A program made the position numbers and the translations under genes. A stretch of DNA of 64,000 nucleotides from positions 2,480,001 through 2,544,000 of the forward strand of contig NZ_JAVLAS010000001.1 in the NCBI RefSeq assembly GCF_032190635.1, in the 5' to 3' direction. Numbering within the stretch: position 1 is the first letter of the stretch; every line of letters begins with the position of its first letter. Under the pieces are notes generated by a model. It searched no databases, was not told the DNA's origin, and worked only from the letters and a program-made list of their open reading frames with translations. Shown piece by piece: positions 24,019-32,693 of the stretch. This stretch comes from Levilactobacillus zymae. GTDB lineage: Bacteria > Bacillota > Bacilli > Lactobacillales > Lactobacillaceae.

Positions 24019-25073
24019 GGTAGATTGTAAAATTTAAGTTGAACATATTAGTGGACAGAAAAACCCATAAGGGTCTTTAATGGTGTCACCACAACATTCC
24101 ACTAGAAAGAAGGACCTTTATGGGCACCACTATTTTATCATTTGAAGACCGCGTTGTCATCGAAACACTTCATCATGAAAAGCACTCACTTCAATATATT
24201 GCCGATTATTTAGGCTTTAGTAAAACCACTATCTTTAATGAGGTTCATCGCTTAGCTGGTGAGTATCACGCAGTTAAGGCTCAAACTGACCATGAAGTTA
24301 AACTTAGTCATCGTGGTCGTAAAACCATCTTAACGACTAACCTAAAGCGATTGATTGAAGAAAAAATCAAGATCCAAAAATGGTCAATTGAACAAGTGGC
24401 TCATGTAGTTAGAATTGCCTACAAAACCATCTATAACTGGATTGATCAGGGACTACTGGATATTAATGTGACTGATTTACCTGACCATGGTATTCGTCGC
24501 AAACGATCTAAAGAAACCCGTGGTAGTTTTAGTCATGGACGTTCCATCGAAGATCGTCCAGCTGAAATTTCTGATCGTAATACTTCAGGTCACTTCGAAG
24601 CTGATACAGTTTTATCTGGAAAACGTAAAGGTCAAGCAGTAGCTACGTTTGTCGAGCGTAAGAGTCGGCTTACCATCGTTAAACGGCTTAATGGACGAGA
24701 TAGTACTTCAATGACCAAGGCTATTTTAGAATTGGCTAACCAGTTAGGAGATAATCTCAAGACCCTTACTGTTGACCATGGGAAAGAATTCGCCAACTAC
24801 AATTTGATTGAAGAACAGGCCGGTGTTCCACTGTACTTTGCGCACGCTTATTCGCCACATGAACGAGGCAGTAATGAAAATCGCAACCGAGTACTACGCC
24901 GCTTCATTCCCAAAGGTCAACCGATTGATGAGATTACCGATGATGAATTGATTCAAATTAACTGGTATTTGAATTCCCGACCACTCAAATGTTTAAATTG
25001 GCGAACACCTATTGAGATCTTTTTGCGTAATCTGCGTTACTAAATTTGTTCAAGTTATTTCTTGCAATCTGCC
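24019..25073 (+). mobile_element. IS30-family insertion sequence, copy A (1055 bp)
   Basis: Imperfect terminal inverted repeats of about 28 bases (left GGTAGATTGTAAAATTTAAG, right ending CAATCTGCC) flank one transposase gene. AAAT is duplicated on both sides (24015-24018 and 25074-25077), a 4-bp target duplication. Its sequence differs from copies B and C, so it is a distinct IS30 member. Confidence 0.92.
24120..25043 (+). CDS. IS30-family transposase (copy A)
   Basis: A 307-residue transposase: N-terminal HTH (ADYLGFSKTTIFNEVHR), linker, and a DDE catalytic core with GHFEADTVLSGKRKG (first Asp), LTVDHGKEFANYN (second Asp) and SPHERGSNENRNRVLRRFIPKG (catalytic Glu). ATG at 24120 follows GAAGGA. 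It appears intact, with no frameshift. It would cut and join IS ends in the cytosol. Confidence 0.95.
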   Translation: MGTTILSFEDRVVIETLHHEKHSLQYIADYLGFSKTTIFNEVHRLAGEYHAVKAQTDHEVKLSHRGRKTILTTNLKRLIEEKIKIQKWSIEQVAHVVRIAYKTIYNWIDQGLLDINVTDLPDHGIRRKRSKETRGSFSHGRSIEDRPAEISDRNTSGHFEADTVLSGKRKGQAVATFVERKSRLTIVKRLNGRDSTSMTKAILELANQLGDNLKTLTVDHGKEFANYNLIEEQAGVPLYFAHAYSPHERGSNENRNRVLRRFIPKGQPIDEITDDELIQINWYLNSRPLKCLNWRTPIEIFLRNLRY

Positions 25074-25160
25074 AAATATTAACGCTGCCCATTTTTAGCA
25101 GGGTGGTGTGCCGCCGCACTCAACGACCAGTTGGCGGTCAGATCCGCCCACTCAGGTACC

Positions 25161-25193
25161 AAAAAAGCTTGGCACAAAAATCCCAAGCTTTTT
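25161..25193. terminator. Bidirectional hairpin terminator
   Basis: AAAAAAGCTTGG (25161-25172) pairs with CCAAGCTTTTT (25183-25193). T-runs occur in both directions, so it can end the minus-strand gene at 25306 and any read-through from IS30-A. The rest of 25074-25305 shows no gene. Confidence 0.75.
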
Positions 25194-25305
25194 GGTGTCT
25201 CCAAATATTGGGGTTGCAGCGTGCGCCAACCGGCAGCTGGCTCCGCTTAACCCCGTAAGCCAAATAATCACCCTTTGGCCTACTCTCTAATCGGTAACGC
25301 TAACT

Positions 25306-25932
25306 TTACTTTTGCACCATAAACGAGTGATCCGGAATCCGAATCAACGTGAAGCGGTTGGCCAATCGACCGGCGTGCAGCCCGATGCCGTTGACGAAGC
25401 TCTTCTTATAGGTAGTCTCGATCACGCCCACCCAGGCTCGCTGGTGGCGTTGGTCGTACTTGGCCACCCGCTGCTTATCCCAATGGTAAGCTGACGCAGG
25501 TAGGTTAATCGGCTTGGTGCCCGCCGAAACGGTGGCCACGGTACTATCGACCTGGTACTTCTCGCCCTCGGTCAGGTAGGTGTATTGTTGGATCGGTTTT
25601 TGACCACTGTTATTGGTCACGGCCACGTAATAGGAAGACCCATTCCCCGTTCCCGTATTCAAGACTAACGGTTCGTAGCGCGTGGTCTGCGAGACCCGGT
25701 TGCCCAATTGATTGACGTTTTGGAAAAAGGTGGTGTAGCCCATGCCGCCAAAGAAGAGGAGCCAGACCACAAGTTCCACCGTCGAGATGATGAAGTTGCG
25801 CCACGAGAAACTACGCCCCTCCTTCACGATTAAGTGAATCCGACGCACCCGCATATCGTGGGTCATCCAGATGAGGGTGATCAGGACCAAGAGCCACAAG
25901 ACCATCCCTACTAAGTTCCAAGTTGATTTCAT
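25306..25932 (-). CDS. Two-span membrane protein of unknown function
   Basis: The 208-residue protein has two hydrophobic segments (about residues 5-23 and 45-68) separated by a basic loop, then an extracytoplasmic domain of about 140 residues rich in Tyr, Thr and Gly. I know similar uncharacterised proteins only from lactobacilli and cannot name a function. The domain includes GSSYYVAVTNNSGQKPI and WVGVIETTYKK. It is monocistronic and ends before the hairpin at 25161-25193. Confidence 0.7.
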   Translation of the reverse strand: MKSTWNLVGMVLWLLVLITLIWMTHDMRVRRIHLIVKEGRSFSWRNFIISTVELVVWLLFFGGMGYTTFFQNVNQLGNRVSQTTRYEPLVLNTGTGNGSSYYVAVTNNSGQKPIQQYTYLTEGEKYQVDSTVATVSAGTKPINLPASAYHWDKQRVAKYDQRHQRAWVGVIETTYKKSFVNGIGLHAGRLANRFTLIRIPDHSFMVQK

Positions 25933-26088
25933 GAAACGCTTCGTTCCCTTCTCAAATCTTGCTTAGTTTAATGTCACGTTTTTTCCATTACCCCTAAGCT
26001 TACGAGATTGCCGTCCCAAATACAAGCGCATTTCAAGATAAATTCCGTTATACTAGGGCTAACTACATCCTATAAGGAGGGATTGCGT

Positions 26089-27045
26089 ATGTGTACTAGT
26101 CTCACCTACACCAACGGTACCGGCCACCACTTTTTTGCCCGGACCATGGATTTTCCCACCACCACGCCCTGGCGGCCCATTTTCTTACCCCGGCATTACC
26201 GTTGGACCACGGCGTTAGCCACCATTCGGACCACCCATTACGCGTTTTTAGGCGGTGGCCGCATCGCCGCAGACCGTCCGGCCTACCTGATGGCTGACGG
26301 ACTCAACGAACGTGGACTGACCTGCGCCGAGCTCTACCTGCCCGGCGTCGTCACCTACGCCACCGAACCGGTAGCCGGTAAAACCAACCTGACGCCGCAA
26401 GACTTCATCAACTGGGTTTTGGGCGAACACGCCACGTTAGCCGAAGTGGTGGCCGATCTTCCCCGGGTTCGCCTGGTCAATCGACGGTGGGGCAGCGACC
26501 ATTACGTCTACCCCTTCCACTGGATTCTCAGCGACCGCACCGGCCAAACACTGGTGATCGAACCCACCGACCTGACCTTACACGCCGAAAGCGACGCTAG
26601 TGGGGTGTTAACCAACACCCCCGTCTTGGCGACCCATCTACATAACCTCAACCAATTTCTCCGGGTTCCCGGCGACAGCTTTCAACCAGCAACCATCACC
26701 GCCGCGCGCGATTACCTCGCCAGTGGCGCGCCACTACCGACCGGCCCGGTGCCGACCAACCGGTTCATCCGGACCGCCATCACGCGGTGGGGCACGCCCA
26801 CGCTCCCGACAGATTCAGCCACCCAACGGGCCATCTTCACCTGGTTAGCGGCAGTTAGCCTCCCGTATCAGCCCGCACGCCGGCACGAACGTAACCACAA
26901 TTACACCCATTACCGGTCATTGATCGACCTTGAGGCCCAAAGTTATACATTTATTCCCCGGACCACTCACCGTCTGCAACAAATCCACTTAACGCCCCAA
27001 ATGGCGGCCAGTCGGCATTTTCCGCACGTCTACCCCGCCAATTAG
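26089..27045 (+). CDS. Choloylglycine hydrolase family amidase (BSH/penicillin V acylase)
   Basis: Start fixed at ATG 26089: AAGGAGGG is about 8 bases upstream, and it places the required nucleophile Cys at position 2 (MCTSLTYTNG); the earlier in-frame start would bury it. The 318-residue Ntn hydrolase keeps the family marks ARTMDF (Arg and Asp of the active site), a GLNERGLTCAELYLPG segment, a WILSDRTGQTLVIEPT segment and NRFIRTA with the C-terminal arginine. Members split glycine/taurine bile conjugates or penicillin V. Substrate cannot be told from sequence; no signal peptide, so it is cytosolic. A TATACT -10 sequence lies at 26049-26054. Confidence 0.88.
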   Translation: MCTSLTYTNGTGHHFFARTMDFPTTTPWRPIFLPRHYRWTTALATIRTTHYAFLGGGRIAADRPAYLMADGLNERGLTCAELYLPGVVTYATEPVAGKTNLTPQDFINWVLGEHATLAEVVADLPRVRLVNRRWGSDHYVYPFHWILSDRTGQTLVIEPTDLTLHAESDASGVLTNTPVLATHLHNLNQFLRVPGDSFQPATITAARDYLASGAPLPTGPVPTNRFIRTAITRWGTPTLPTDSATQRAIFTWLAAVSLPYQPARRHERNHNYTHYRSLIDLEAQSYTFIPRTTHRLQQIHLTPQMAASRHFPHVYPAN

Positions 27046-27198
27046 TCGCCAATTTTACAAAACCTCTACCCACCTTTAACCCGATTGATATGCCGTTGAA
27101 ACATTTCTGTAATGACTCCCTGATAGTATTAAACACATCGATTACGAAATGACCCACTAAAAAATGATTTAATAATATTAAGGAGTTTGTTTAATTTT

Positions 27199-27681
27199 AT
27201 GAAGAAGACGTTCGCAAAAATTGTATTGTCCCTTGTCGCCACGGTGGCCTTTGCCTTCACCGGCGCCCAACTGAGCCAACCAACGCAAGCCCAAGCTGCC
27301 AAGACCATGTCCTACAGCAAGATTCAAAAGGTTGCTAAGGCCCAATTAGGTAAGCCTTACGGTTGGGGCTCCACTGGTCCTTCGCGCTTCGACTGCTCCG
27401 GGTTCACCAGCTACGTGTACAAGCACGCCGCTAAGAAAGTGATCCCCCGGACTGCCCAAGCCCAATACAACAAGTACAAGCACGTTTCTTACAAGAACAT
27501 CAAGAAGGGTGACCTGGTCTTCTTCGGTGGGAGCAAGCGTTCTATCTCCCACGTCGGCTTATACGTCGGTAACGGTAAGATGATCGATTCCCAAAACCGT
27601 GGTGTGGTGACCGAAGCCGTTCACGCCCCTTGGTGGCACGCCGTTGGTTACGCCCGCGTAGGTAACGTGGTCGTCGACTAA
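27199..27681 (+). CDS. Secreted NlpC/P60 peptidoglycan hydrolase
   Basis: Start ATG 27199 is chosen because it begins a classical signal peptide (MKKTFAKIVLSLVATVAFAF...AQAA, cleavage near residue 34); the AAGGAG is 13 bases away, and a TTG at 27187 is closer. The 160-residue protein is mostly one NlpC/P60 domain: catalytic Cys in FDCSGFTSYVY, His in SHVGLYVGNG and a third polar residue in APWWHAVGYARV. Such enzymes cut D-Glu-(m)DAP or D-Glu-Lys bonds in the wall. No LysM or SH3 domain is present, so it is a minimal hydrolase. Codon use suggests high expression. Confidence 0.92.
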   Translation: MKKTFAKIVLSLVATVAFAFTGAQLSQPTQAQAAKTMSYSKIQKVAKAQLGKPYGWGSTGPSRFDCSGFTSYVYKHAAKKVIPRTAQAQYNKYKHVSYKNIKKGDLVFFGGSKRSISHVGLYVGNGKMIDSQNRGVVTEAVHAPWWHAVGYARVGNVVVD

Positions 27682-27720
27682 CCCCTTCTTCGAACTCATA
27701 AAATCATAAAACTAAACCTG

Positions 27721-27755
27721 ACCCTTCCCACCATCGGCGTGCGGAAGGGTTTTTG
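27721..27755 (+). terminator. Terminator of the NlpC/P60 gene
   Basis: ACCCTTCC (27721-27728) pairs with GGAAGGGT (27743-27750), followed by five T residues. Confidence 0.85.
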
Positions 27756-27842
27756 TTTGTCTACTAGAGTGAGGCTTCAGCGTCTCCGGGCCAGTCAGCA
27801 ACGGTGACGGACGAAGACGTTGTGATCCCCGGCCAGTCAATA

Positions 27843-27883
27843 AAAGCGGCGCCCCACATCGAGATGATGCCGGGCGCCGCTTT
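27843..27883 (-). terminator. Terminator of the S9 peptidase gene
   Basis: AAAGCGGCGCCC (27843-27854) pairs exactly with GGGCGCCGCTTT (27872-27883). On the minus strand the stem is followed by TATT. It begins 15 bases after the peptidase stop codon. Confidence 0.75.
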
Positions 27884-27898
27884 GGACTAACCTCAGAC

Positions 27899-29872
27899 CT
27901 ATTTTTCCACGGATGGGTGGGCCGTAAACCACTCGTCCATGTCTAAGATGCGTTGAATTTTCAGACTCGGTAAACCAGCGCGAGAAACCCCGTGGAAGCT
28001 TTGCGGGTACCGCACGAAGTCCGCGTCCACACCGGTCTGCTTGACCGCCGTGAAGTATTCCTCGGATTGGCTGATGGGGCAGCGCATGTCCCATTCACCG
28101 TGCAATAACCGAATTGGGGTCGTGACCTGTGGCGCGTAGGCTAACGGTGATTGTTGCCAATACGACGCCACGCCCCCCTTCGCGAAGAGGTCTTGCCCCA
28201 GTTCCCGTGGGTTGAAGTAAAAGCCGATATCGCTGGTCCCGTATAGACTGATCCAGTTGGTCACGGGCCGTTGAGCGACCGCGCCGGCAAAGCGGTGCGT
28301 GTGGCCGATGGTCCAGAGCGTCATGAAGCCCCCGTAGGACCCGCCGGCGATGTATTGCCGGTCGGCATCTAACTCGGGGAACTTGGCTAACGCCGCGTCT
28401 AATCCGCTCATCACGTCGGTATAGTCGCCCTCACCGTAGTGTTCGTTGACCGCGTTTTCGAAGTCCTGCCCGTAGCTGGTCGACCCCCGTGGGTTCACGA
28501 AGACCACGCCGTAACCTAAGTTGGCGTGCACTTGAAACTCGTAGAAGAAGGTCTCTCCGTAGTTGGCGTGCGGGCCCCCGTGGACGTACAACAGGACCGG
28601 CGTCTTGGGTGCCTTAGTCTGGGCGGGGAGATACCAGCCTTCTAAAGCTTGCCCGTCGGCTGCCTGGTAGTCGAAATGTTGCGGTTGGGCGTAATGGTGA
28701 CTCTGCTCGTAAGCCGCGTTGGGATTGTACACGGCGCGGACCTGGTGATCACTAACCGTGACCGTTTGCAGTTCCGCCGGCCGGGTCTGCGCGGAGACCG
28801 CTAAGACCACGTGATCGCCATCGACCACGTCAAAGTCGACGATTTCGTGAGCGGCGTCGTTGATTAACTCGATGCCAGTCGCCGTGCCCACGTATAACTG
28901 ACTATGGGCGTGGTAGGCCGCCGTGAAGACTACCCGCTGGTCATCCAACCAGCGGACCAGCTTACCACCGGGCTGTTGGGTCCAGTCGGCCGCAAATTCG
29001 GAGGTGCAGTCCGCCGCTAAATCGGGCGTCAAATCGGTCAATTCCCCGGTTTTCAGGTCGGCGAAATAGAGGTCGGCTACGGTTTGGGAATCGAACCGGC
29101 CGTCACTGCCGACTAAGGCAACGGTTTGGCCGTCGGGCGCGATGGTCGCGTCGGCAAACCGGCCCTGGGCCAGACTGGCCGTCAGATTCGTGATTTCCCC
29201 AGTCGCCACATTATAGCAATAGGCGCCGTGCGCGAAGTCGCGGTCGTTGGCCGGTTGGTCGTCCTGTAAGAACGTGACCAACTGGCCGTCGGTGCTGACC
29301 GAGGTCAACGCGAAGTCGTACGGCCGCTGGAAAACCTCCTCTACGGTGTCACTAGCCGGTAAGTAGCGGCGTAAGCGGTAGGTCACGTGCAGCGGTAACC
29401 ACCCGTACCCGTCCGCCTTATTGATCAGGCGTTCGACGTGCCGGGGCTTAGGAAACGCTTCGGGACTGGGTAACTTGGGCCGTTCCGTGGTCTCGGTGGT
29501 CTTAAAGTAGACGCTTTGGCCGTCCGCCGCCGCAATCACGGTGTTCACGGCTTCGCCCGGCGTCGCCATCACGACCGGTTCACCGCCCGCGACGGGTACC
29601 CGATAGAGTTGCGCGGGTGCTGAACCCACCTTAGCCGCGTAGAAGACGGTCGTGGCGGTCACGGCCGGTTGCACGTTAAGTTCACCGGTGGTTGCCACCA
29701 CGCGTTGGTGCCCGGCATCATCCACGCTGTTAATCTGCGCGCGATAACCATCGCTCGCTTGATCCATGTGATTTTCCACAAAATAATACCGCCCGTTCGC
29801 CGCTACCGGCTGCGAGAGCGCCTTTAATCGGAATAAATCTCGTGCACTAACCCCTGTTGCTGTCATCCGCAT
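27899..29872 (-). CDS. S9-family serine peptidase (acylaminoacyl-peptidase-like)
   Basis: The 657-residue protein has an N-terminal beta-propeller built of WD40-like PD40 repeats (about 1-390, for example TIAPDGQTVALVGSDG) and a C-terminal alpha/beta hydrolase domain (about 400-657). The nucleophile elbow is AGGSYGGFMT (Ser about 513), the oxyanion region PVLLYVHGGPHANYG, the acid in LHGEWDMRCP and the histidine in SFHGVSR. It removes acylated residues or short oligopeptides in the cytosol, matching peptide imported by Opp. The start at 29872 has only a weak AAGGGAAG site; a second Met lies two codons later. Confidence 0.92.
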   Translation of the reverse strand: MRMTATGVSARDLFRLKALSQPVAANGRYYFVENHMDQASDGYRAQINSVDDAGHQRVVATTGELNVQPAVTATTVFYAAKVGSAPAQLYRVPVAGGEPVVMATPGEAVNTVIAAADGQSVYFKTTETTERPKLPSPEAFPKPRHVERLINKADGYGWLPLHVTYRLRRYLPASDTVEEVFQRPYDFALTSVSTDGQLVTFLQDDQPANDRDFAHGAYCYNVATGEITNLTASLAQGRFADATIAPDGQTVALVGSDGRFDSQTVADLYFADLKTGELTDLTPDLAADCTSEFAADWTQQPGGKLVRWLDDQRVVFTAAYHAHSQLYVGTATGIELINDAAHEIVDFDVVDGDHVVLAVSAQTRPAELQTVTVSDHQVRAVYNPNAAYEQSHHYAQPQHFDYQAADGQALEGWYLPAQTKAPKTPVLLYVHGGPHANYGETFFYEFQVHANLGYGVVFVNPRGSTSYGQDFENAVNEHYGEGDYTDVMSGLDAALAKFPELDADRQYIAGGSYGGFMTLWTIGHTHRFAGAVAQRPVTNWISLYGTSDIGFYFNPRELGQDLFAKGGVASYWQQSPLAYAPQVTTPIRLLHGEWDMRCPISQSEEYFTAVKQTGVDADFVRYPQSFHGVSRAGLPSLKIQRILDMDEWFTAHPSVEK

Positions 29873-30081
29873 CGCTTCCCTTTTCTCATTGTTTTCTCAC
29901 AAAGTGATTAGTCCTATCCTAGCCTTTCGCTTCTGGCCTGTCAATTCTAAAGTGATGGGGTCCCCATTAATGGAAAGAACCTGCTACACTAGACTTGTCC
30001 CTCCGGGTGGTGAACCGGTCGTCGGAAGCTTTTCCGGCCGCCGCTCACGCCCCACTATTTTTTAGAAGGAGTGCTTATTTT

Positions 30082-31011
30082 ATGAAAATTGCAATTGCCG
30101 GTGCGGGTGCCATGGGCAGCCGCTTTGGGGTCATGCTGCAGCAAGCGGGTAACGACGTCACGTTGATCGACAACTGGGCCGACCATGTGCGGGCGATCCA
30201 GACTCAGGGCTTACGGGTAACTAAAGACGGCCACGACACCGTAGTGCCCATGACCGCCGCGCTGCCCCAAGACGTCCACCAGACCTTCGATCTGATCATT
30301 CTCTTCACGAAGGCCATGCAGATGGACCACATGCTGCAGGCGTTGAACGCTCAGCTCAGCAACCACCCGGCCGTCCTGGTCTTAGCCAACGGGATCGGCA
30401 ATGTTGAAACCATCGAGCGTTACGTGCCTAAGGAAAACATCATTGCCGGCACCACGGTTTGGTCCTCTAGTCTGACCGGACCGGGACACATCTCGGTCAC
30501 CGGGACCGGGAGCATCTCCCTGCAGGCCATCGTGCCCGACCAGTTCCCCGACCTCGACCAAATCATCGCGACGCTGAACACTGCCGGTCTCAAAGCCAGC
30601 CCCGCGCCCGACGTTCTGGCCGCCATCTGGAAGAAGGCAGGCTTAAACAGCGTGCTGAATACCTACTGCACCCTCTTCGACTGCAACATCGCCGAATTTG
30701 GGGCGTTACCCAACTGGCGGACCCTAACCGCTAGCGTCCTCGACGAATTCCAGGCTGTCGCCACCGCGGCTAACGTGGCCTTCGACGCCCAGGTCGATAC
30801 CGACCTCATCGCCGCCCAGTTCGCACCAGATAAGAACGGGGACCATTACCCCTCGATGCACCAGGATATGGCCCACCGGCGGCCCACAGAAATTGATTTT
30901 CTGAACGGTTACGTGGCCAAGCTGGGCGCCCAACTCCACGTTCCCGCTCCCACGAACGCATTGTTGACCCAACTGATTCATAGTCAAGAGGCCCTGCACG
31001 GGATTGCTTAA
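30082..31011 (+). CDS. panE: 2-dehydropantoate 2-reductase (ketopantoate reductase family)
   Basis: Start ATG 30082 (MKIAIAGAGAMG) follows GAAGGAG; the longer frame upstream is not needed and would displace the Rossmann fold. The 309-residue protein has the N-terminal GAGAMGSRFG dinucleotide motif, the KAMQM loop, catalytic Lys in WKKAGLNSVLNT (about 179) and Glu in EIDFLNGYV (about 266). It reduces ketopantoate to pantoate with NADPH in pantothenate/CoA synthesis; in lactobacilli such proteins may act instead as 2-hydroxyacid dehydrogenases. The leader (30000-30080) contains a GC-rich hairpin (CGGAA...TTCCG near 30020) of unknown meaning. Confidence 0.88.
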   Translation: MKIAIAGAGAMGSRFGVMLQQAGNDVTLIDNWADHVRAIQTQGLRVTKDGHDTVVPMTAALPQDVHQTFDLIILFTKAMQMDHMLQALNAQLSNHPAVLVLANGIGNVETIERYVPKENIIAGTTVWSSSLTGPGHISVTGTGSISLQAIVPDQFPDLDQIIATLNTAGLKASPAPDVLAAIWKKAGLNSVLNTYCTLFDCNIAEFGALPNWRTLTASVLDEFQAVATAANVAFDAQVDTDLIAAQFAPDKNGDHYPSMHQDMAHRRPTEIDFLNGYVAKLGAQLHVPAPTNALLTQLIHSQEALHGIA

Positions 31012-31033
31012 CGACCTCTCCGAAAAATCAGCG

Positions 31034-31052
31034 CACCACGGAGCGTGGTTTT
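31034..31052 (+). terminator. Short terminator-like hairpin after panE
   Basis: ACCACG-GAG-CGTGGT followed by TTT. Compact, 23 bases after the panE stop codon. Confidence 0.5.
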
Positions 31053-31095
31053 GATACCATATATAGTTTTTTGGTCATTTTTAATCTATATGTAG

Positions 31096-31124
31096 TTGTA
31101 ATTTGTGATTTTTCATCGTACCAT
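31096..31124 (+). promoter_or_regulatory. Promoter of the ATP-cone gene
   Basis: TTGTAA (31096-31101), 17-base spacer, TACCAT (31119-31124), about 75 bases before the start codon. Confidence 0.5.
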
Positions 31125-31200
31125 AGACTTATACTTATTTTTAACCGGCGTCTGCAACCCCATTCCTGATCGTCGGCTAAACCTTAGGAGGGTCGCAACC

Positions 31201-31476
31201 ATGGACGTTATTCATCGATCACAAACCAACATGTATCCCCAGAGCCTCACCGTGGAACGGCCTACCGGGGCCCACGTAGCGTTCGATTCGGCCCGGATTC
31301 ACCACGACCTCGCCGCGCTTACCAACGACCCGACCGTGGTGCACCGTGCAGAGAGTCTGATTGTTGCGCAGTTGGCGGGCTTTGATGTTGTCGCTACGGG
31401 GACCATCGAAACCACCATCGTCAAGACGCTAACCCAATTAGGCTACCCCCAAATGGCCTTACAATACCAACGTTAA
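31201..31476 (+). CDS. Free-standing ATP-cone domain protein
   Basis: ATG 31201 follows TTAGGAGGG; the upstream in-frame ATG at 31105 has no ribosome site and lies within the promoter. The 91-residue protein is almost entirely an ATP-cone: SLTVERPTGAHVAFDSARIHHDL matches the opening ViKrdG...FdreKi pattern, and TIVKTLTQLGYPQMALQYQR matches the closing iv...L...gy...vA..Y. ATP-cones bind ATP/dATP and normally form part of ribonucleotide reductases or NrdR. Here there is neither a reductase nor a zinc ribbon. It might bind nucleotides as a sensor, or regulate a reductase in trans. No such neighbour is present. Confidence 0.75.
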   Translation: MDVIHRSQTNMYPQSLTVERPTGAHVAFDSARIHHDLAALTNDPTVVHRAESLIVAQLAGFDVVATGTIETTIVKTLTQLGYPQMALQYQR

Positions 31477-31483
31477 CCTAACA

Positions 31484-31528
31484 GAACGTGGTCGTCCGCT
31501 AATTCTAGCGAACGACCACGTTTAATTT
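31484..31528 (+). terminator. Terminator of the ATP-cone gene
   Basis: AACGTGGTCGT (31485-31495) pairs with ACGACCACGTT (31512-31522), followed by TAATTTT. Confidence 0.85.
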
Positions 31529-31535
31529 TGGATAC

Positions 31536-31578
31536 AAAAAAAACCGGTACCGGGGCTTGTTCAGCCGCACGTTACCGG
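31536..31578 (-). terminator. Terminator of the Spx paralogue gene
   Basis: On the minus strand CCGGTA (31578-31573 side) pairs with TACCGG (31549-31544), followed by eight T residues. Confidence 0.65.
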
Positions 31579-31648
31579 AAACTAATTTGACGTTTTGCCT
31601 AAGCACTAAAAATCGATCAGCACTCCCCCGAGAACTGACCGACTTCGA

Positions 31649-32047
31649 TTAAGAACTCAATTGAGATTCCAAATGGTGTAATTCAGCCGTCCGTACCTCA
31701 CGAGGTAAGAACCGGCGAATCTCTTCTTCGTTGTACCCAACTTCCAAGCGCTTATCATCAAAGATGATGGGCCGCTTGATGAGGTCTGGATACTTCACCA
31801 CCAGATCAACTAATTGACTAACGGACAAGCTATCGAGGTCGACGTGGAGTTGCTTAAAGATGTTTGACCGCGTCGAGATAATGTCTTCACTGCCATTCTC
31901 GGTCAGGCGCAAAATCTGCTTAACCTCGGCAGCGTTCAATGGCTTGGACTTGATATTCCGTTCTTGAAACGCAATATCGTGTTCCTTCAACCATGCGCGT
32001 GCCTTCCGACTGGATGCACTACTTGGTGCAATATACAAATTAATCAT
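31649..32047 (-). CDS. Spx/ArsC-family regulator lacking the CxxC redox pair
   Basis: A 132-residue Spx family protein: thioredoxin-like fold, the SRKARAWLKEHDIAFQERNI helix, the RPIIFDDKRLEVGYNEEEIRRFLP segment that contacts RNA polymerase alpha, and a helical tail. The N-terminus of Spx normally carries CxxC as a disulfide switch (TSPSCTSCRKA); here the same place reads APSSASSRKA, with serine at the cysteine positions. It therefore cannot sense oxidation in the usual way, though binding to the RNA polymerase alpha subunit may persist. No ClpXP-type LAN tail is seen; the C-terminus is SQLSS. Confidence 0.88.
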   Translation of the reverse strand: MINLYIAPSSASSRKARAWLKEHDIAFQERNIKSKPLNAAEVKQILRLTENGSEDIISTRSNIFKQLHVDLDSLSVSQLVDLVVKYPDLIKRPIIFDDKRLEVGYNEEEIRRFLPREVRTAELHHLESQLSS

Positions 32048-32693
32048 ATCTCAGCACTTCCTTATCGTTGGATTGAGTAACGATAGAAAACAACAACTGA
32101 CTCACTTGGGTTCTCCCCCAACAATTCATTGAACTATCTAGTAGAACCAATTTATATGTTACCACAATTGAATGAATAATCAACCCCTTATAGAAATTTT
32201 CTAAATAAAAAGTCATATTACTTTCAGAGTTAGTTGGTTCAATCAACAATTGCTTTGTTCACAACCGATTTCGTGATTTATCCGGATAACTCGCGTTAAA
32301 TTCGCTTTTATCGTCATCACAAAGTTATTTTTAGGGCCCCACTCAACCTTACCATTTTTTAACTAGATGCATGTAAGTGCCTGCAAAATATTCAAAAACG
32401 CTTTTTTGAATATTTATCGACACTTAATGAATATTTAATCACAGCGAATCGCGACTAAAAGCGGTTTCTCACCACACACTCCTAAAAATGTGGCTAAAAA
32501 TTCGTCCGCACACCTGAGCTCGCCCGGTGCTGTGAGTATCGCGAAAACCGCAAAGGGGGTAAAATAAGAACCAACCTTAACCGACTGGACCGTTTCTTAG
32601 GGGACCTTCTATTGTAGTCGTTTTACGCGATTCAGCAACCCTAATTTAGCAGCCCCACCACGTCGGTTCATTCCTAGCCTGGAGGCGTTTATT
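32048..32693. other. Long intergenic region with hairpin-forming repeat
   Basis: No gene is supported in this 646-base region between divergent genes. AT-rich toward the Spx paralogue. It includes a perfect 13-base inverted repeat at 32386-32415 and, near 32590-32680, the probable promoter and leader for the antiporter, without a clear consensus. A weak cre-like sequence TAAAAGCGGTTTCT (about 32457) has two mismatches. Confidence 0.5.
32386..32415. repeat. Perfect 13-bp inverted repeat
   Basis: AAATATTCAAAAA (32386-32398) and TTTTTGAATATTT (32403-32415) around CGCT. In RNA it would form a strong AT hairpin. No gene ends nearby on either strand, so it is either the terminator of an unseen transcript or a protein-binding site. 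Confidence 0.6.
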
